In this document: piece after piece, positions 1 through 5,865 of the stretch
Layout of the letters: every line of letters begins with the position of its first letter
Position numbering within the stretch: the first letter of the stretch is position 1
Source: an uncultured Clostridium sp.
GTDB lineage: Bacteria; Bacillota; Clostridia; TANB77; CAG-508
Reading direction: 5' to 3'
Length of the DNA: 7,256 bases
Assembly: GCA_900551615.1 (NCBI GenBank)
Contig: URWN01000057.1
Coordinates: forward strand, 1-7,256
Program-made: the position numbers and the translations under genes
Notes under the pieces: generated by a model
Databases searched by the model: none
What the model was told of the DNA's origin: nothing
Seen by the model: only the letters and a program-made list of their open reading frames with translations

Positions 1-131
1 CAATGAACAGGACGAAATCTCAAATATATATAATTACCCAAGGGGAAGGGGGTGCCACACAAATAATAATTTTATTGGCTGTGAACTGTAACAAATTTAT
101 ATTACTTGATAATAGTTTTGCCCAAAATCCC
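1..131. other. Unassigned region upstream of the leuS promoter
   Basis: No gene could be supported here. The frame that continues into leuS is open from position 3, but its translation is not like the start of any LeuRS and the leuS promoter lies inside it, so I regard the openness as chance. The stretch contains an out-of-place G-rich purine tract, GGGGAAGGGGG at 42-52, in otherwise AT-rich DNA. It may be the tail of an upstream element that begins outside the window. Confidence 0.4.
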
Positions 132-160
132 TTGAAACCTAAACGTTTTTGTTATATAAT
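132..160 (+). promoter_or_regulatory. Sigma-A promoter of leuS
   Basis: The -35 box TTGAAA (132-137) and a perfect -10 box TATAAT (155-160) are separated by 17 bp. Transcription would start near 166-168, giving a leader of about 42 nt. That is too short to hold a T-box riboswitch, the usual control of clostridial aminoacyl-tRNA synthetase genes. Confidence 0.75.
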
Positions 161-209
161 AGCAAATATCAATAAATATAACGTTTATAAAAACGAAAGG
201 AGCAAAAAT

Positions 210-2618
210 ATGGCTTATAATTTTAAAGAAATAGAAAAAAAATGGCAAGATAAATGGGACAAAGAAGGAACATTTAATGCTAAAGATGATTACACAATGA
301 AAAAATGGTATGGACTTATAGAATTTCCATATCCATCAGGACAAGGTCTACACGTTGGACATCCACGTAGTTACACAGCATTAGACATAATAGCTAGAAA
401 AAGAAGATTACAAGGATATAATGTTTTATTTCCAATAGGTTTTGATGCATTTGGTCTTCCTGCTGAGAATTATGCAATTAAGACAAATGTTCATCCTAAA
501 ATAACAACTGCTCAAAATATAGCTCATTTTACAGAGCAATTAAAATCTTTAGGTTTTTCTTTTGATTGGTCTAGAAAAATAGATACAACAGATCCTGAAT
601 ATTATAAATGGACTCAATGGATTTTTATCCAATTATATAAACATGGTTTAGCATATAAAACTACAATGCCTATTAACTTCTGTACTGGTTGTAAAGTTGG
701 TTTAGCAAATGAAGAGGTTGTAAATGGTGTTTGCGAAAGATGTGGTAGTCCAGTTGTTCAAAAGGAAAAATCTGAATGGATGCTTAAAATTACTGCTTAT
801 GCACAAAAATTAATTGATGATTTAGATGATGTTGACTTCTTAGAGAAAATTAAGGTTCAACAAAAAAATTGGATTGGTAGATCAGAAGGTGCTGAAGTTA
901 ATTTTAAAATTGCTAATATGGATAAAAATTTGACTGTTTATACAACAAGACCTGATACTCTATTTGGTGCAACTTATATGGTTATTTCACCAGAACATCC
1001 AATTTTAAAAGAATTAGAAGATAGAATTGAAAATTTAGATGAAGTTAAGGAATATCAAAAACAAGCAAGTTTAAAATCTGCTTTTGAACGTTCTGAATTG
1101 AATAAAGAAAAAACTGGTGTTGAAATTAAAGGTATTACAGCTATAAATCCATTAACTAATAAAGAAATTCCTATTTGGATTTCTGATTATGTTTTAATTA
1201 CTTATGGTACTGGTGCAATAATGGCTGTTCCTGCTCATGATACTCGTGATTATGAATTTGCTAAAAAATTTAATTTACCAATTGTTCAGGTTGTTGATGG
1301 TAAAAATGTTGATTTATCTAAAGAAGCTTTTACAGATGTTGCAACAGGTAAACTTATTAATTCTGATTTCTTAAATGGATTAGAAGTATCTGAAGCTAAA
1401 AAGACTGTAATTAAATATTTAGAAGACAATCATATTGGTACTAAAAAAGTTAATTATAAATTACGTGACTGGGTATTTTCTCGTCAAAGATATTGGGGTG
1501 AACCAATTCCAATGGTTTACTGCGAAGATTGTGGTTGGGTTCCACTTGATGAAAAAGATTTACCTTTAAGATTACCAGAAGTTGAAGAATTTACACCAGG
1601 GGAAAATGGAGAATCTCCTTTAGCAAAGCAAACTGATTGGATTAATACAACTTGTCCTCATTGTGGTAAACCTGCAAAAAGAGAGACAGATACAATGCCT
1701 CAATGGGCTGGTTCTTCTTGGTACTTCTTAAGATATATGGATCCACATAATGATAAAGAGCTTGCATCAAAAGAAGCCTTAGAATATTGGTCTCCTGTTG
1801 ATTGGTACAATGGCGGTATGGAACATACTACTTTGCATTTATTATATTCAAGATTTTGGCATAAATTTTTATATGATATTGGTGTTGTTCCAACAAAAGA
1901 ACCTTATCAAAAACGTACTTCTCATGGTATGATTTTAGGAACAAATGGTGAAAAAATGTCTAAATCTAAAGGTAATGTTATTAATCCAGATGATATTGTA
2001 AATGAATTTGGTGCTGATACTTTTAGAGTTTATGAAATGTTTATGGGACCTTTTGATCAAGTTGCTGCATGGTCTATGGAGAGTATCCGTGGATGTGGTA
2101 AATTTTTAGATAGAGTTTGGAACATGCAAAATATGTTAGTTGATGGAGATACTTATTCTAAAGAAGCTGAAAAAATGATGCATAAAGCTATTAAAAAGGT
2201 TTCACAAGATATTGAAGATATGAAGTTTAATACTTCTGTATCTACTTTTATGACAATGGTTAATGAATTCTATAAATTAGGTAAAATTAATAAAGCTGAA
2301 TTTAAAACATTTTTAACTTTGTTAAACCCATTTGCTCCACATATTACAGAAGAGCTTAATAAAATAGCTGGCTTTGATGCTGATGTTTCTACATACTCTT
2401 GGCCAGAATATGATGAAGATAAAACTGTTGATGATGAAATCACTTTACCTATTCAATTTAATGGTAAATTAAAAGCTACTATTACTATTTCTGTTGATGA
2501 GGATGAGTCTTCTGTTAAAGAAAAAGTTCATAATGCTATTGATTCTAAATTGGATGGTAAGACTATTGTTAAAGAGATTTATGTTAAAAATAAAATTTAT
2601 AATGTTGTTGTAAAATAG
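210..2618 (+). CDS. leuS: Leucyl-tRNA synthetase (LeuRS)
   Basis: This cytosolic class Ia enzyme joins leucine to tRNA-Leu using ATP and removes mischarged amino acids. The product is 802 residues, the usual size of Bacillus-type LeuRS (about 800). The start at 210 is chosen because MAYNFKEIEKKW is the typical LeuRS N-terminus and AAAGGAG (196-202) sits 7 nt upstream. Visible motifs: HVGH (HIGH signature) at residues 48-51; the ZN-1 tetracysteine at C158, C161, C175 and C178; the CP1 editing domain at about 230-420 with TTRPDT at 245-250 and HDTRD at 343-347, including the conserved editing-site aspartate; a second cysteine set at C438/C441 and C482/C485; and KMSKS at 582-586. The anticodon-binding helical domain and a small C-terminal domain follow. 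The large leucine-specific insert before KMSKS seen in E. coli is absent, as in Bacillus. The gene is monocistronic, with its own promoter and terminator. Codon choice changes along the gene, with ATA for Ile early and ATT later. Confidence 0.98.
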   Translation: MAYNFKEIEKKWQDKWDKEGTFNAKDDYTMKKWYGLIEFPYPSGQGLHVGHPRSYTALDIIARKRRLQGYNVLFPIGFDAFGLPAENYAIKTNVHPKITTAQNIAHFTEQLKSLGFSFDWSRKIDTTDPEYYKWTQWIFIQLYKHGLAYKTTMPINFCTGCKVGLANEEVVNGVCERCGSPVVQKEKSEWMLKITAYAQKLIDDLDDVDFLEKIKVQQKNWIGRSEGAEVNFKIANMDKNLTVYTTRPDTLFGATYMVISPEHPILKELEDRIENLDEVKEYQKQASLKSAFERSELNKEKTGVEIKGITAINPLTNKEIPIWISDYVLITYGTGAIMAVPAHDTRDYEFAKKFNLPIVQVVDGKNVDLSKEAFTDVATGKLINSDFLNGLEVSEAKKTVIKYLEDNHIGTKKVNYKLRDWVFSRQRYWGEPIPMVYCEDCGWVPLDEKDLPLRLPEVEEFTPGENGESPLAKQTDWINTTCPHCGKPAKRETDTMPQWAGSSWYFLRYMDPHNDKELASKEALEYWSPVDWYNGGMEHTTLHLLYSRFWHKFLYDIGVVPTKEPYQKRTSHGMILGTNGEKMSKSKGNVINPDDIVNEFGADTFRVYEMFMGPFDQVAAWSMESIRGCGKFLDRVWNMQNMLVDGDTYSKEAEKMMHKAIKKVSQDIEDMKFNTSVSTFMTMVNEFYKLGKINKAEFKTFLTLLNPFAPHITEELNKIAGFDADVSTYSWPEYDEDKTVDDEITLPIQFNGKLKATITISVDEDESSVKEKVHNAIDSKLDGKTIVKEIYVKNKIYNVVVK

Positions 2619-2660
2619 TTTTTGGCATATACTAAATTAATATTTGAATATAAATATTTT

Positions 2661-2699
2661 TACCCTATTGAATTTTTGAAGTTCAATAGGGTATTTCTT
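2661..2699 (+). terminator. Rho-independent terminator of leuS
   Basis: A perfect 12-bp stem (2661-2672 paired with 2682-2693, sequence TACCCTATTGAA) has a 9-nt loop and is followed by a T-rich tail, TTTCTTT. It lies 43 bp after the leuS stop and 12 bp beyond the stop of the convergent minus-strand gene. On the minus strand the hairpin is not followed by a T run, so it mainly serves leuS; partial use by the convergent gene is possible. Confidence 0.8.
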
Positions 2700-2704
2700 T
2701 GAAA

Positions 2705-3031
2705 TTAATACGCATGAACTACTGAATTTAAAACGTAGATTTTATCATCTTGGTTGTCTAATCTTTTTTCGCATTTTTCTACTCTTTCGTTTACTGAAGT
2801 AAATTTTTCTGTATGTCCTGTGACTACATCTAATAAGATATCAAGTTTTCCTCCATGATCTGCTTCAATTCTTGCGACTGATAAACTTAAATTGTCTAGG
2901 TCTTTAGATAATTTTTCTTGACCTTTGAATAATTTTTCTTGACCTTTTTTTAAGTCCACTAATAATTTATCTCTTTCTTCTTGCCCTTTTTTTAAATCCA
3001 ATATCATTTCTTTTATTTCATTATCTGCCAT
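2705..3031 (-). CDS. Small coiled-coil protein of unknown function
   Basis: The product is 108 residues, hydrophilic and charged, with no signal peptide or membrane segment. Residues 5-55 and about 75-100 have heptad patterns typical of coiled coils. KGQE recurs at residues 15, 29 and 36, i.e. spaced by two heptads and then one. The central ARIEADHGGKLDILLD segment resembles the RIE-x-(D/E)HG-xKL-(D)-LxD stretch I recall in many short hypothetical clostridial proteins; no function is established for them to my knowledge. The start is supported by GGGAGG (minus strand, 3046-3041), 9 nt upstream, and by a near-consensus promoter at 3150-3121. The gene is divergent from the HECIH protein gene and convergent with leuS. 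It could be an oligomerising adaptor or a phage-derived remnant; I cannot tell. Confidence 0.8.
   Translation of the reverse strand: MADNEIKEMILDLKKGQEERDKLLVDLKKGQEKLFKGQEKLSKDLDNLSLSVARIEADHGGKLDILLDVVTGHTEKFTSVNERVEKCEKRLDNQDDKIYVLNSVVHAY
2908..2947. repeat. Tandem 21-bp (heptad) duplication inside the coiled-coil gene
   Basis: Positions 2908-2926 and 2929-2947 are identical over 19 bp at a 21-bp offset, encoding KGQEKLF and KGQEKLS. A third, diverged copy lies 42 bp further: 2939-2958 and 2981-3000 match at 18 of 20 bases. The periods of 21 and 42 bp equal one and two heptads, so the coiled coil seems to have grown by in-frame duplication. Confidence 0.75.
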
Positions 3032-3089
3032 ATTTTTTTACCTCCCTTCATAAAATGCTCCAAAAAAAAGCGATGTAATAAAATGTAAA

Positions 3090-3117
3090 ATTATACCTCT
3101 TTATTTTTGTTTGTGAA
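3090..3117 (-). promoter_or_regulatory. Possible second promoter of the coiled-coil gene
   Basis: On the minus strand TTCACA (3117-3112) and TATAAT (3095-3090) are 16 bp apart. It is weaker in its -35 than the upstream promoter but has a perfect -10, and would give a leader of about 50 nt. Confidence 0.35.
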
Positions 3118-3120
3118 ATT

Positions 3121-3150
3121 ATTATAGCATCATATATCAAAATTTGTCAA
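3121..3150 (-). promoter_or_regulatory. Strong extended -10 promoter of the coiled-coil gene
   Basis: Read on the minus strand, a perfect -35 TTGACA (3150-3145) is followed after 18 bp by a perfect -10 TATAAT (3126-3121), preceded by TGC, an extended -10 element. Transcription would start near 3114, about 80 nt before the ATG. Such a consensus promoter suggests strong expression or tight repression. Confidence 0.75.
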
Positions 3151-3179
3151 CAAAAATATTTCGACAAAATTTGACAAAT
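3142..3179. promoter_or_regulatory. Candidate operator: TTTGTC/GACAAA repeats
   Basis: The arms ATTTGTCAA (3142-3150) and TTGACAAAT (3171-3179) form a perfect 9-bp inverted repeat with a 20-bp spacer. GACAAA also occurs at 3163-3168, exactly 10 bp from its copy at 3173-3178. The left arm covers the -35 of the minus-strand promoter. The helical spacing and overlap suggest a regulator site, but the regulator is unknown and low complexity could contribute. Confidence 0.4.
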
Positions 3180-3183
3180 GCTT

Positions 3184-3232
3184 GTAACATAAACTTAATA
3201 CTTTTTTAACATTTCTGTAACATTACTTCACA
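3184..3232 (+). promoter_or_regulatory. PhoP-box-like array of 11-bp-spaced hexamers
   Basis: GTAACA (3184), TTAATA (3195), TTAACA (3206) and GTAACA (3217) start exactly 11 bp apart, and TTCACA (3227) follows after 10. In Bacillus subtilis, PhoP binds direct repeats of TT(A/C/T)A(C/T)A with about 11-bp period; three of the five units fit that consensus and two differ at the first base. The array ends 10 bp before the -10 box of the downstream gene, which has no good -35, the arrangement expected of an activator-dependent promoter. Another OmpR-family regulator could use the same geometry. Confidence 0.5.
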
Positions 3233-3242
3233 TTTTTTATTG

Positions 3243-3248
3243 TATAAT
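3243..3248 (+). promoter_or_regulatory. -10 box of the HECIH protein gene
   Basis: A perfect TATAAT lies 29 bp before the ATG at 3278. No TTGACA-like hexamer lies at 16-18 bp upstream; that position is filled by the hexamer array. The leader would be about 20 nt and includes the ribosome binding site AAGGAG (3266-3271). Confidence 0.6.
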
Positions 3249-3277
3249 ATATTTAGTGAAATTTTAAGGAGAAATTT

Positions 3278-4405
3278 ATGAGTGTAGAATCAGATTTAAA
3301 AAAAGACGGAATTGTAGTAATAAAAAAATTAGATACATTAAGAGTTAATACCATAGCTAAAAATGTAGCTACTAGATTATGTGAAACATTTCCTGATTTT
3401 GGCCTTAATCAAAATGATTTATTTATAAAATTGTCCAGATTAGATATGTATATTGCAAAAATGTCTGAAGGTATGGCAGAAGCAAATTACTTTTATAAAA
3501 ATACATCTATATATTTTAATGACCACATCGCTGATGATGATTTAGAAGAATTTGCAATACATGAATGTATACATTATATTCAGGAAATTAAAGATAAAAG
3601 AAATTATTTATTAAGAATGGGATTATGTGATTATACTGAATTTAAAATATATGGTTTAGGTTTAAATGAAGCTGCTGTTCAGCTTATGGCTTCTAAAGTT
3701 TTAGCTATTCCTAAAGAATATGTAAAATATTTTAATATTTCTTTTGAAACTAATAGTCCTTCTTACTATCCTTTAGAATGTTGTCTTGTTAACCAATTAG
3801 CTTATATTGTTGGTGAAGATGTTCTTTTTGATAGTACAATTAATAGCAATAACACTTTTAAAGATAAATTTATTGAACTTACAAATTATAAATCATTTAT
3901 GGCAATCCAAGATAATATCGATAAAATTTTGATGGCTGAAGAAGAAATTATTAAAATAAATAATAAAATTGTCCAAATTAATGATAGAAATAAAAAAGTT
4001 GATAACATGATTAAAAAAATTGATTCATTAAAAAAACAGATTACTTCAACATTTATTAGAACTCAAAACCTTATTACTACTAGTTATTTTGACAAAGCGT
4101 TTTTGGCAATTAATGATTTAGAAAGTGTAGAGAATTATAGAAGGAAATTATATAATTTTAAAGATTATTTAGGTGCTACAGATGGATATACTTTCTTTAA
4201 TGATTATTATGTTGATAAAATGATGGATTTAGAAGATAAATATAATTTATTAGAAAATAATGCTAGTGTGACTTCTGCTTCTATGTATCTTGTAAAGAAG
4301 AAAACTTCTATAATTATGGCATTTTTTAGATATATAAAGAGCTTGTTTATTCATAACAGCTTAAAAAATAAAGATTTTGAAAATGAAAATGATTTTAATA
4401 AATAA
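3278..4405 (+). CDS. Unrecognised protein with HECIH zinc-metallopeptidase-like motif
   Basis: I do not recognise the family. The 375-residue product has HECIH at 95-99 (pattern HExxH, two zinc-ligand histidines and a catalytic glutamate in zincins). A third-ligand candidate is E131 in GLNEAAVQ; the HExxH-then-NEA arrangement with about 31 residues between is of gluzincin type. Residues 1-200 would be the globular domain. About 210-265 is rich in K/E/I/N with a coiled-coil pattern, and near 343-358 is a short hydrophobic/aromatic stretch, too weak to call a membrane segment. There is no N-terminal signal peptide, so the protein is probably cytoplasmic. The start is supported by AAGGAG 6 nt upstream. 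The gene stands alone behind a -10 box with a PhoP-box-like array and is followed by hairpins, so it is monocistronic. Ile codons also shift from ATA early to ATT later. Substrate and activity are unknown; the motif alone does not prove proteolysis. Confidence 0.85.
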   Translation: MSVESDLKKDGIVVIKKLDTLRVNTIAKNVATRLCETFPDFGLNQNDLFIKLSRLDMYIAKMSEGMAEANYFYKNTSIYFNDHIADDDLEEFAIHECIHYIQEIKDKRNYLLRMGLCDYTEFKIYGLGLNEAAVQLMASKVLAIPKEYVKYFNISFETNSPSYYPLECCLVNQLAYIVGEDVLFDSTINSNNTFKDKFIELTNYKSFMAIQDNIDKILMAEEEIIKINNKIVQINDRNKKVDNMIKKIDSLKKQITSTFIRTQNLITTSYFDKAFLAINDLESVENYRRKLYNFKDYLGATDGYTFFNDYYVDKMMDLEDKYNLLENNASVTSASMYLVKKKTSIIMAFFRYIKSLFIHNSLKNKDFENENDFNK

Positions 4406-4407
4406 TT

Positions 4408-4441
4408 TGCACAGAAATTTGCATAAAGCAAATTTCGTGCA
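4408..4441. repeat. Long hairpin directly after the HECIH gene stop
   Basis: TGCAC plus GAAATTTGC (4408-4412 and 4414-4422, with a single bulged A at 4413) pairs with GCAAATTTC plus GTGCA (4428-4441). This makes 14 base pairs around a 5-nt loop, beginning two bases after the TAA. No T run follows, so it is not a terminator by itself; it may protect the mRNA 3' end or pause polymerase before the next hairpin. Confidence 0.6.
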
Positions 4442-4442
4442 T

Positions 4443-4499
4443 GAACAAAAGCGGATATTAATAAGTGCTAATGTTATTAATGTCCGCTTTTGTTCTTTT
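4443..4499. terminator. Bidirectional terminator between convergent genes
   Basis: A 22-bp stem (4443-4464 with 4474-4495, including one G-T wobble at 4456/4482) has a 9-nt loop. Its base carries AACAAAAGCGGA and the complementary TCCGCTTTTGTT, so RNA from either strand ends the stem in a U-rich arm; on the plus strand TTTT follows. It separates the plus-strand HECIH gene (stop 4405) from the minus-strand oxidoreductase (stop 4505) and can serve both. Confidence 0.85.
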
Positions 4500-4504
4500 A
4501 GATT

Positions 4505-4924
4505 TTATTTTAAAAATTCTTTTATAGAGTCTGCTGCATTTCTTCCTGATCGTGCAGCCCAAGCCACTGTGCCTTTGCATCCTGCTAAGTCTCCTCCAGC
4601 AAATATTTTTGGATTTGATGTTTGATATTTTTCGTTAATTATGACGTTTCCCCACTTATTTAATGTTAATCCAAGTTCTAGTACTTCTTCTGATACATTG
4701 CTTCCAAGGGCCATTACTACATAGTCTGTATCAATTTCATAATTACTTCCTTCAATGTTTATAGGTACTAGTCTTGTCTCTCCTTCTTTTTGTACTAATT
4801 CTGTTTTTATAAGTTCCAATTTTTCTACTTGGTTGTTTCCTTTTATTTCTACAATATTATTTTGAAATAAAAAATTTATTCCTTCTTTTTTTGCGTCTTC
4901 TATTTCTTTTTGCTCTGCAGGCAT
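4505..4924 (-). CDS. C-terminal fragment of the GltD-like oxidoreductase (after frameshift)
   Basis: This 139-residue frame is the continuation of the gene at 5768-4941, displaced by one base. Joined by removing one A of the coding-strand A7 run, the protein is 420 residues and the junction reads IKNYGAKQVNVIYRRAEEQM, as expected after GGGNVAMD in this family. The fragment holds the end of the NAD(P) domain (MPAEQKEIEDAKKEGI), a VMALGSN strand and the closing FAD motif FAGGDLAGCKG at fragment residues 108-118, with AWAARSGRNAA beyond it. The first Met of this frame (4924) is internal to the intact protein and has no clear ribosome binding site, so it is not a real start. Alone it lacks the FAD and Fe-S parts and would not function. 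It ends just before the bidirectional terminator. Confidence 0.8.
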   Translation of the reverse strand: MPAEQKEIEDAKKEGINFLFQNNIVEIKGNNQVEKLELIKTELVQKEGETRLVPINIEGSNYEIDTDYVVMALGSNVSEEVLELGLTLNKWGNVIINEKYQTSNPKIFAGGDLAGCKGTVAWAARSGRNAADSIKEFLK

Positions 4925-4940
4925 TTGTTCTTCTGCTCTT

Positions 4941-5768
4941 CTATATATGACGTTTACTTGTTTTGCTCCGTAATTTTTTTATTGTTCTTGAGCAGTCCAT
5001 TGCAACATTTCCTCCGCCAATTATTGCAACTGTTTTTTCTTCGTAATTTGGATGTTTTTTATATTCTAATAGTTCGTTTCCGCCATATACCCCTTCTAGT
5101 TTTTCGCCTTTTACTCCCATCTGTGCTGATTTGTTTGCTCCAATACTTAAAAATATTGCATCATATTGCTGTTCCAGTTTTGATAAATCTAGATTTTTTC
5201 CTAATTCTTTATTATACTCAACTTTAATTCCTAAATCTAAAATTCTATTCACTGTTTCTTGCACTCGTGTTTTTGGCAATCTGAATTCTGGTATTCCATG
5301 AACTAGTAGCCCTCCTAAGTAATTGTATTTTTCGTATATTGTTACATTTACTCCATCTTTAGCTAAAAAAGCCGCACATGTTAACCCAGCTGGTCCGCCT
5401 CCTATGATTGCTACTTTTTTATTTTTTAGATTTTCATTATCGCTTGTTTCCATAGATTCTTTTAGACTATATCCTTCTTTTACTGCTTGTTCAAATATAA
5501 AGTTTTCTATGTCTCCTATACTCACTGGATTTCCTTTTATTCCTCTTACACAGCTTCCTTGACATTGTTTCATGTGTGGACATATTTTTCCACATATTCC
5601 TGGTAGTACTGTTGTTTTTGATAATATTTGATATGCTTGCTTGTAGTTTTCTTCTTTTACTTCTTTTATAAAGTCTGGAATGTTGTTTTCTAGCGGACAT
5701 CCCTTTAGTGAGCATGGTTTTATTTTGCAGTTTAAACAGTAATTTACTTTTTCTTTTATTTCTTCCAT
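4941..5768 (-). CDS. GltD-like NAD(P)H oxidoreductase, Fe-S/FAD part (frameshifted gene)
   Basis: This resembles the small subunit of glutamate synthase and its relatives (also found in Nfn transhydrogenase, sulfide dehydrogenase and dihydropyrimidine dehydrogenase), which pass electrons between NAD(P)H, FAD and [4Fe-4S] clusters. Seen here: cysteines C11, C14, C19 and C24 in a CxxCxxxxC...GCP pattern and C59, C63, C69 and C73 (GICGKICPHMKQCQGSCVRG), the two Fe-S sets; the FAD Rossmann motif GGGPAG at 123-128; GGLLVHGIPEFRLPK at 152-166; and the NAD(P) Rossmann motif GGGNVAMD at 251-258. After residue 264 the frame goes wrong and stops at 275; the rest is in 4924-4505. The RR of the resumed frame (YRRAEEQM) suggests NADPH. 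The rebuilt 420 residues are somewhat shorter than E. coli GltD (472). AAGGAAGAG lies 5 nt before the ATG. No GltB or partner subunit gene is in the window, so the substrate is open. Confidence 0.85.
   Translation of the reverse strand: MEEIKEKVNYCLNCKIKPCSLKGCPLENNIPDFIKEVKEENYKQAYQILSKTTVLPGICGKICPHMKQCQGSCVRGIKGNPVSIGDIENFIFEQAVKEGYSLKESMETSDNENLKNKKVAIIGGGPAGLTCAAFLAKDGVNVTIYEKYNYLGGLLVHGIPEFRLPKTRVQETVNRILDLGIKVEYNKELGKNLDLSKLEQQYDAIFLSIGANKSAQMGVKGEKLEGVYGGNELLEYKKHPNYEEKTVAIIGGGNVAMDCSRTIKKLRSKTSKRHI
4974..4980 (-). other. Frameshift site in the GltD-like gene (run of seven)
   Basis: The plus strand has T7 here, which is A7 on the coding strand within ATAAAAAAATTACGG. Reading with six A gives Ile-Lys-Asn-Tyr-Gly-Ala and continues the family sequence; reading with seven gives Lys-Lys-Leu-Arg and a stop 10 codons later. 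One base too many in a homopolymer fits a sequencing or assembly error, a slippage mutation, or a phase-variable or transcriptionally slippery tract. Confidence 0.85.
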
Positions 5769-5836
5769 ATTTTCTCTTCCTTGTTCTTGTTTTTGGACAT
5801 TTTGAGCTTTGATTTTTTTAACTCTTGCTATTATTT

Positions 5837-5865
5837 ATTTTATTATAAAATTTTAAGGTAGTCAA
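5837..5865 (-). promoter_or_regulatory. Promoter of the GltD-like gene
   Basis: On the minus strand TTGACT (5865-5860) and TAAAAT (5842-5837) are 17 bp apart, each one mismatch from consensus. A perfect TATAAT also lies at 5847-5842 but has no good -35 at the right distance. The leader would be about 60 nt, ending with AAGGAAGAG before the ATG at 5768. Confidence 0.55.

Noticed and set aside
41..60. T-box-like sequence (AGGGGGTGCCAC)
   Set aside because: It lacks the TGGN bulge of the AGGGTGGNACC consensus, no terminator/antiterminator follows, and a separate promoter lies downstream.
3..209. In-frame 69-codon N-terminal extension of leuS from the ATG at 3
   Set aside because: The typical LeuRS N-terminus begins at 210 with a good ribosome binding site, and the promoter lies inside the extension.
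3171..3200. Plus-strand promoter using TTGACA at 3171-3176
   Set aside because: No acceptable -10 lies 16-18 bp downstream (TTAATA only), whereas a perfect TATAAT is at 3243.
4377..4625. Plus-strand open frame after the HECIH gene
   Set aside because: It overlaps the gene end, both hairpins and the coding strand of the oxidoreductase; no ribosome binding site or protein-like sequence.
4974..4981. Programmed -1 frameshift on the A-run slippery heptamer
   Set aside because: The conserved downstream frame is +1 relative to the upstream one, so a -1 shift does not rejoin the protein.
4910..5715. Open frames antisense to, or in another frame of, the GltD-like gene (4910-5227 +, 5323-5562 +, 5491-5715 -)
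   Set aside because: They are shadows of the real gene, whose family motifs cover the same DNA.
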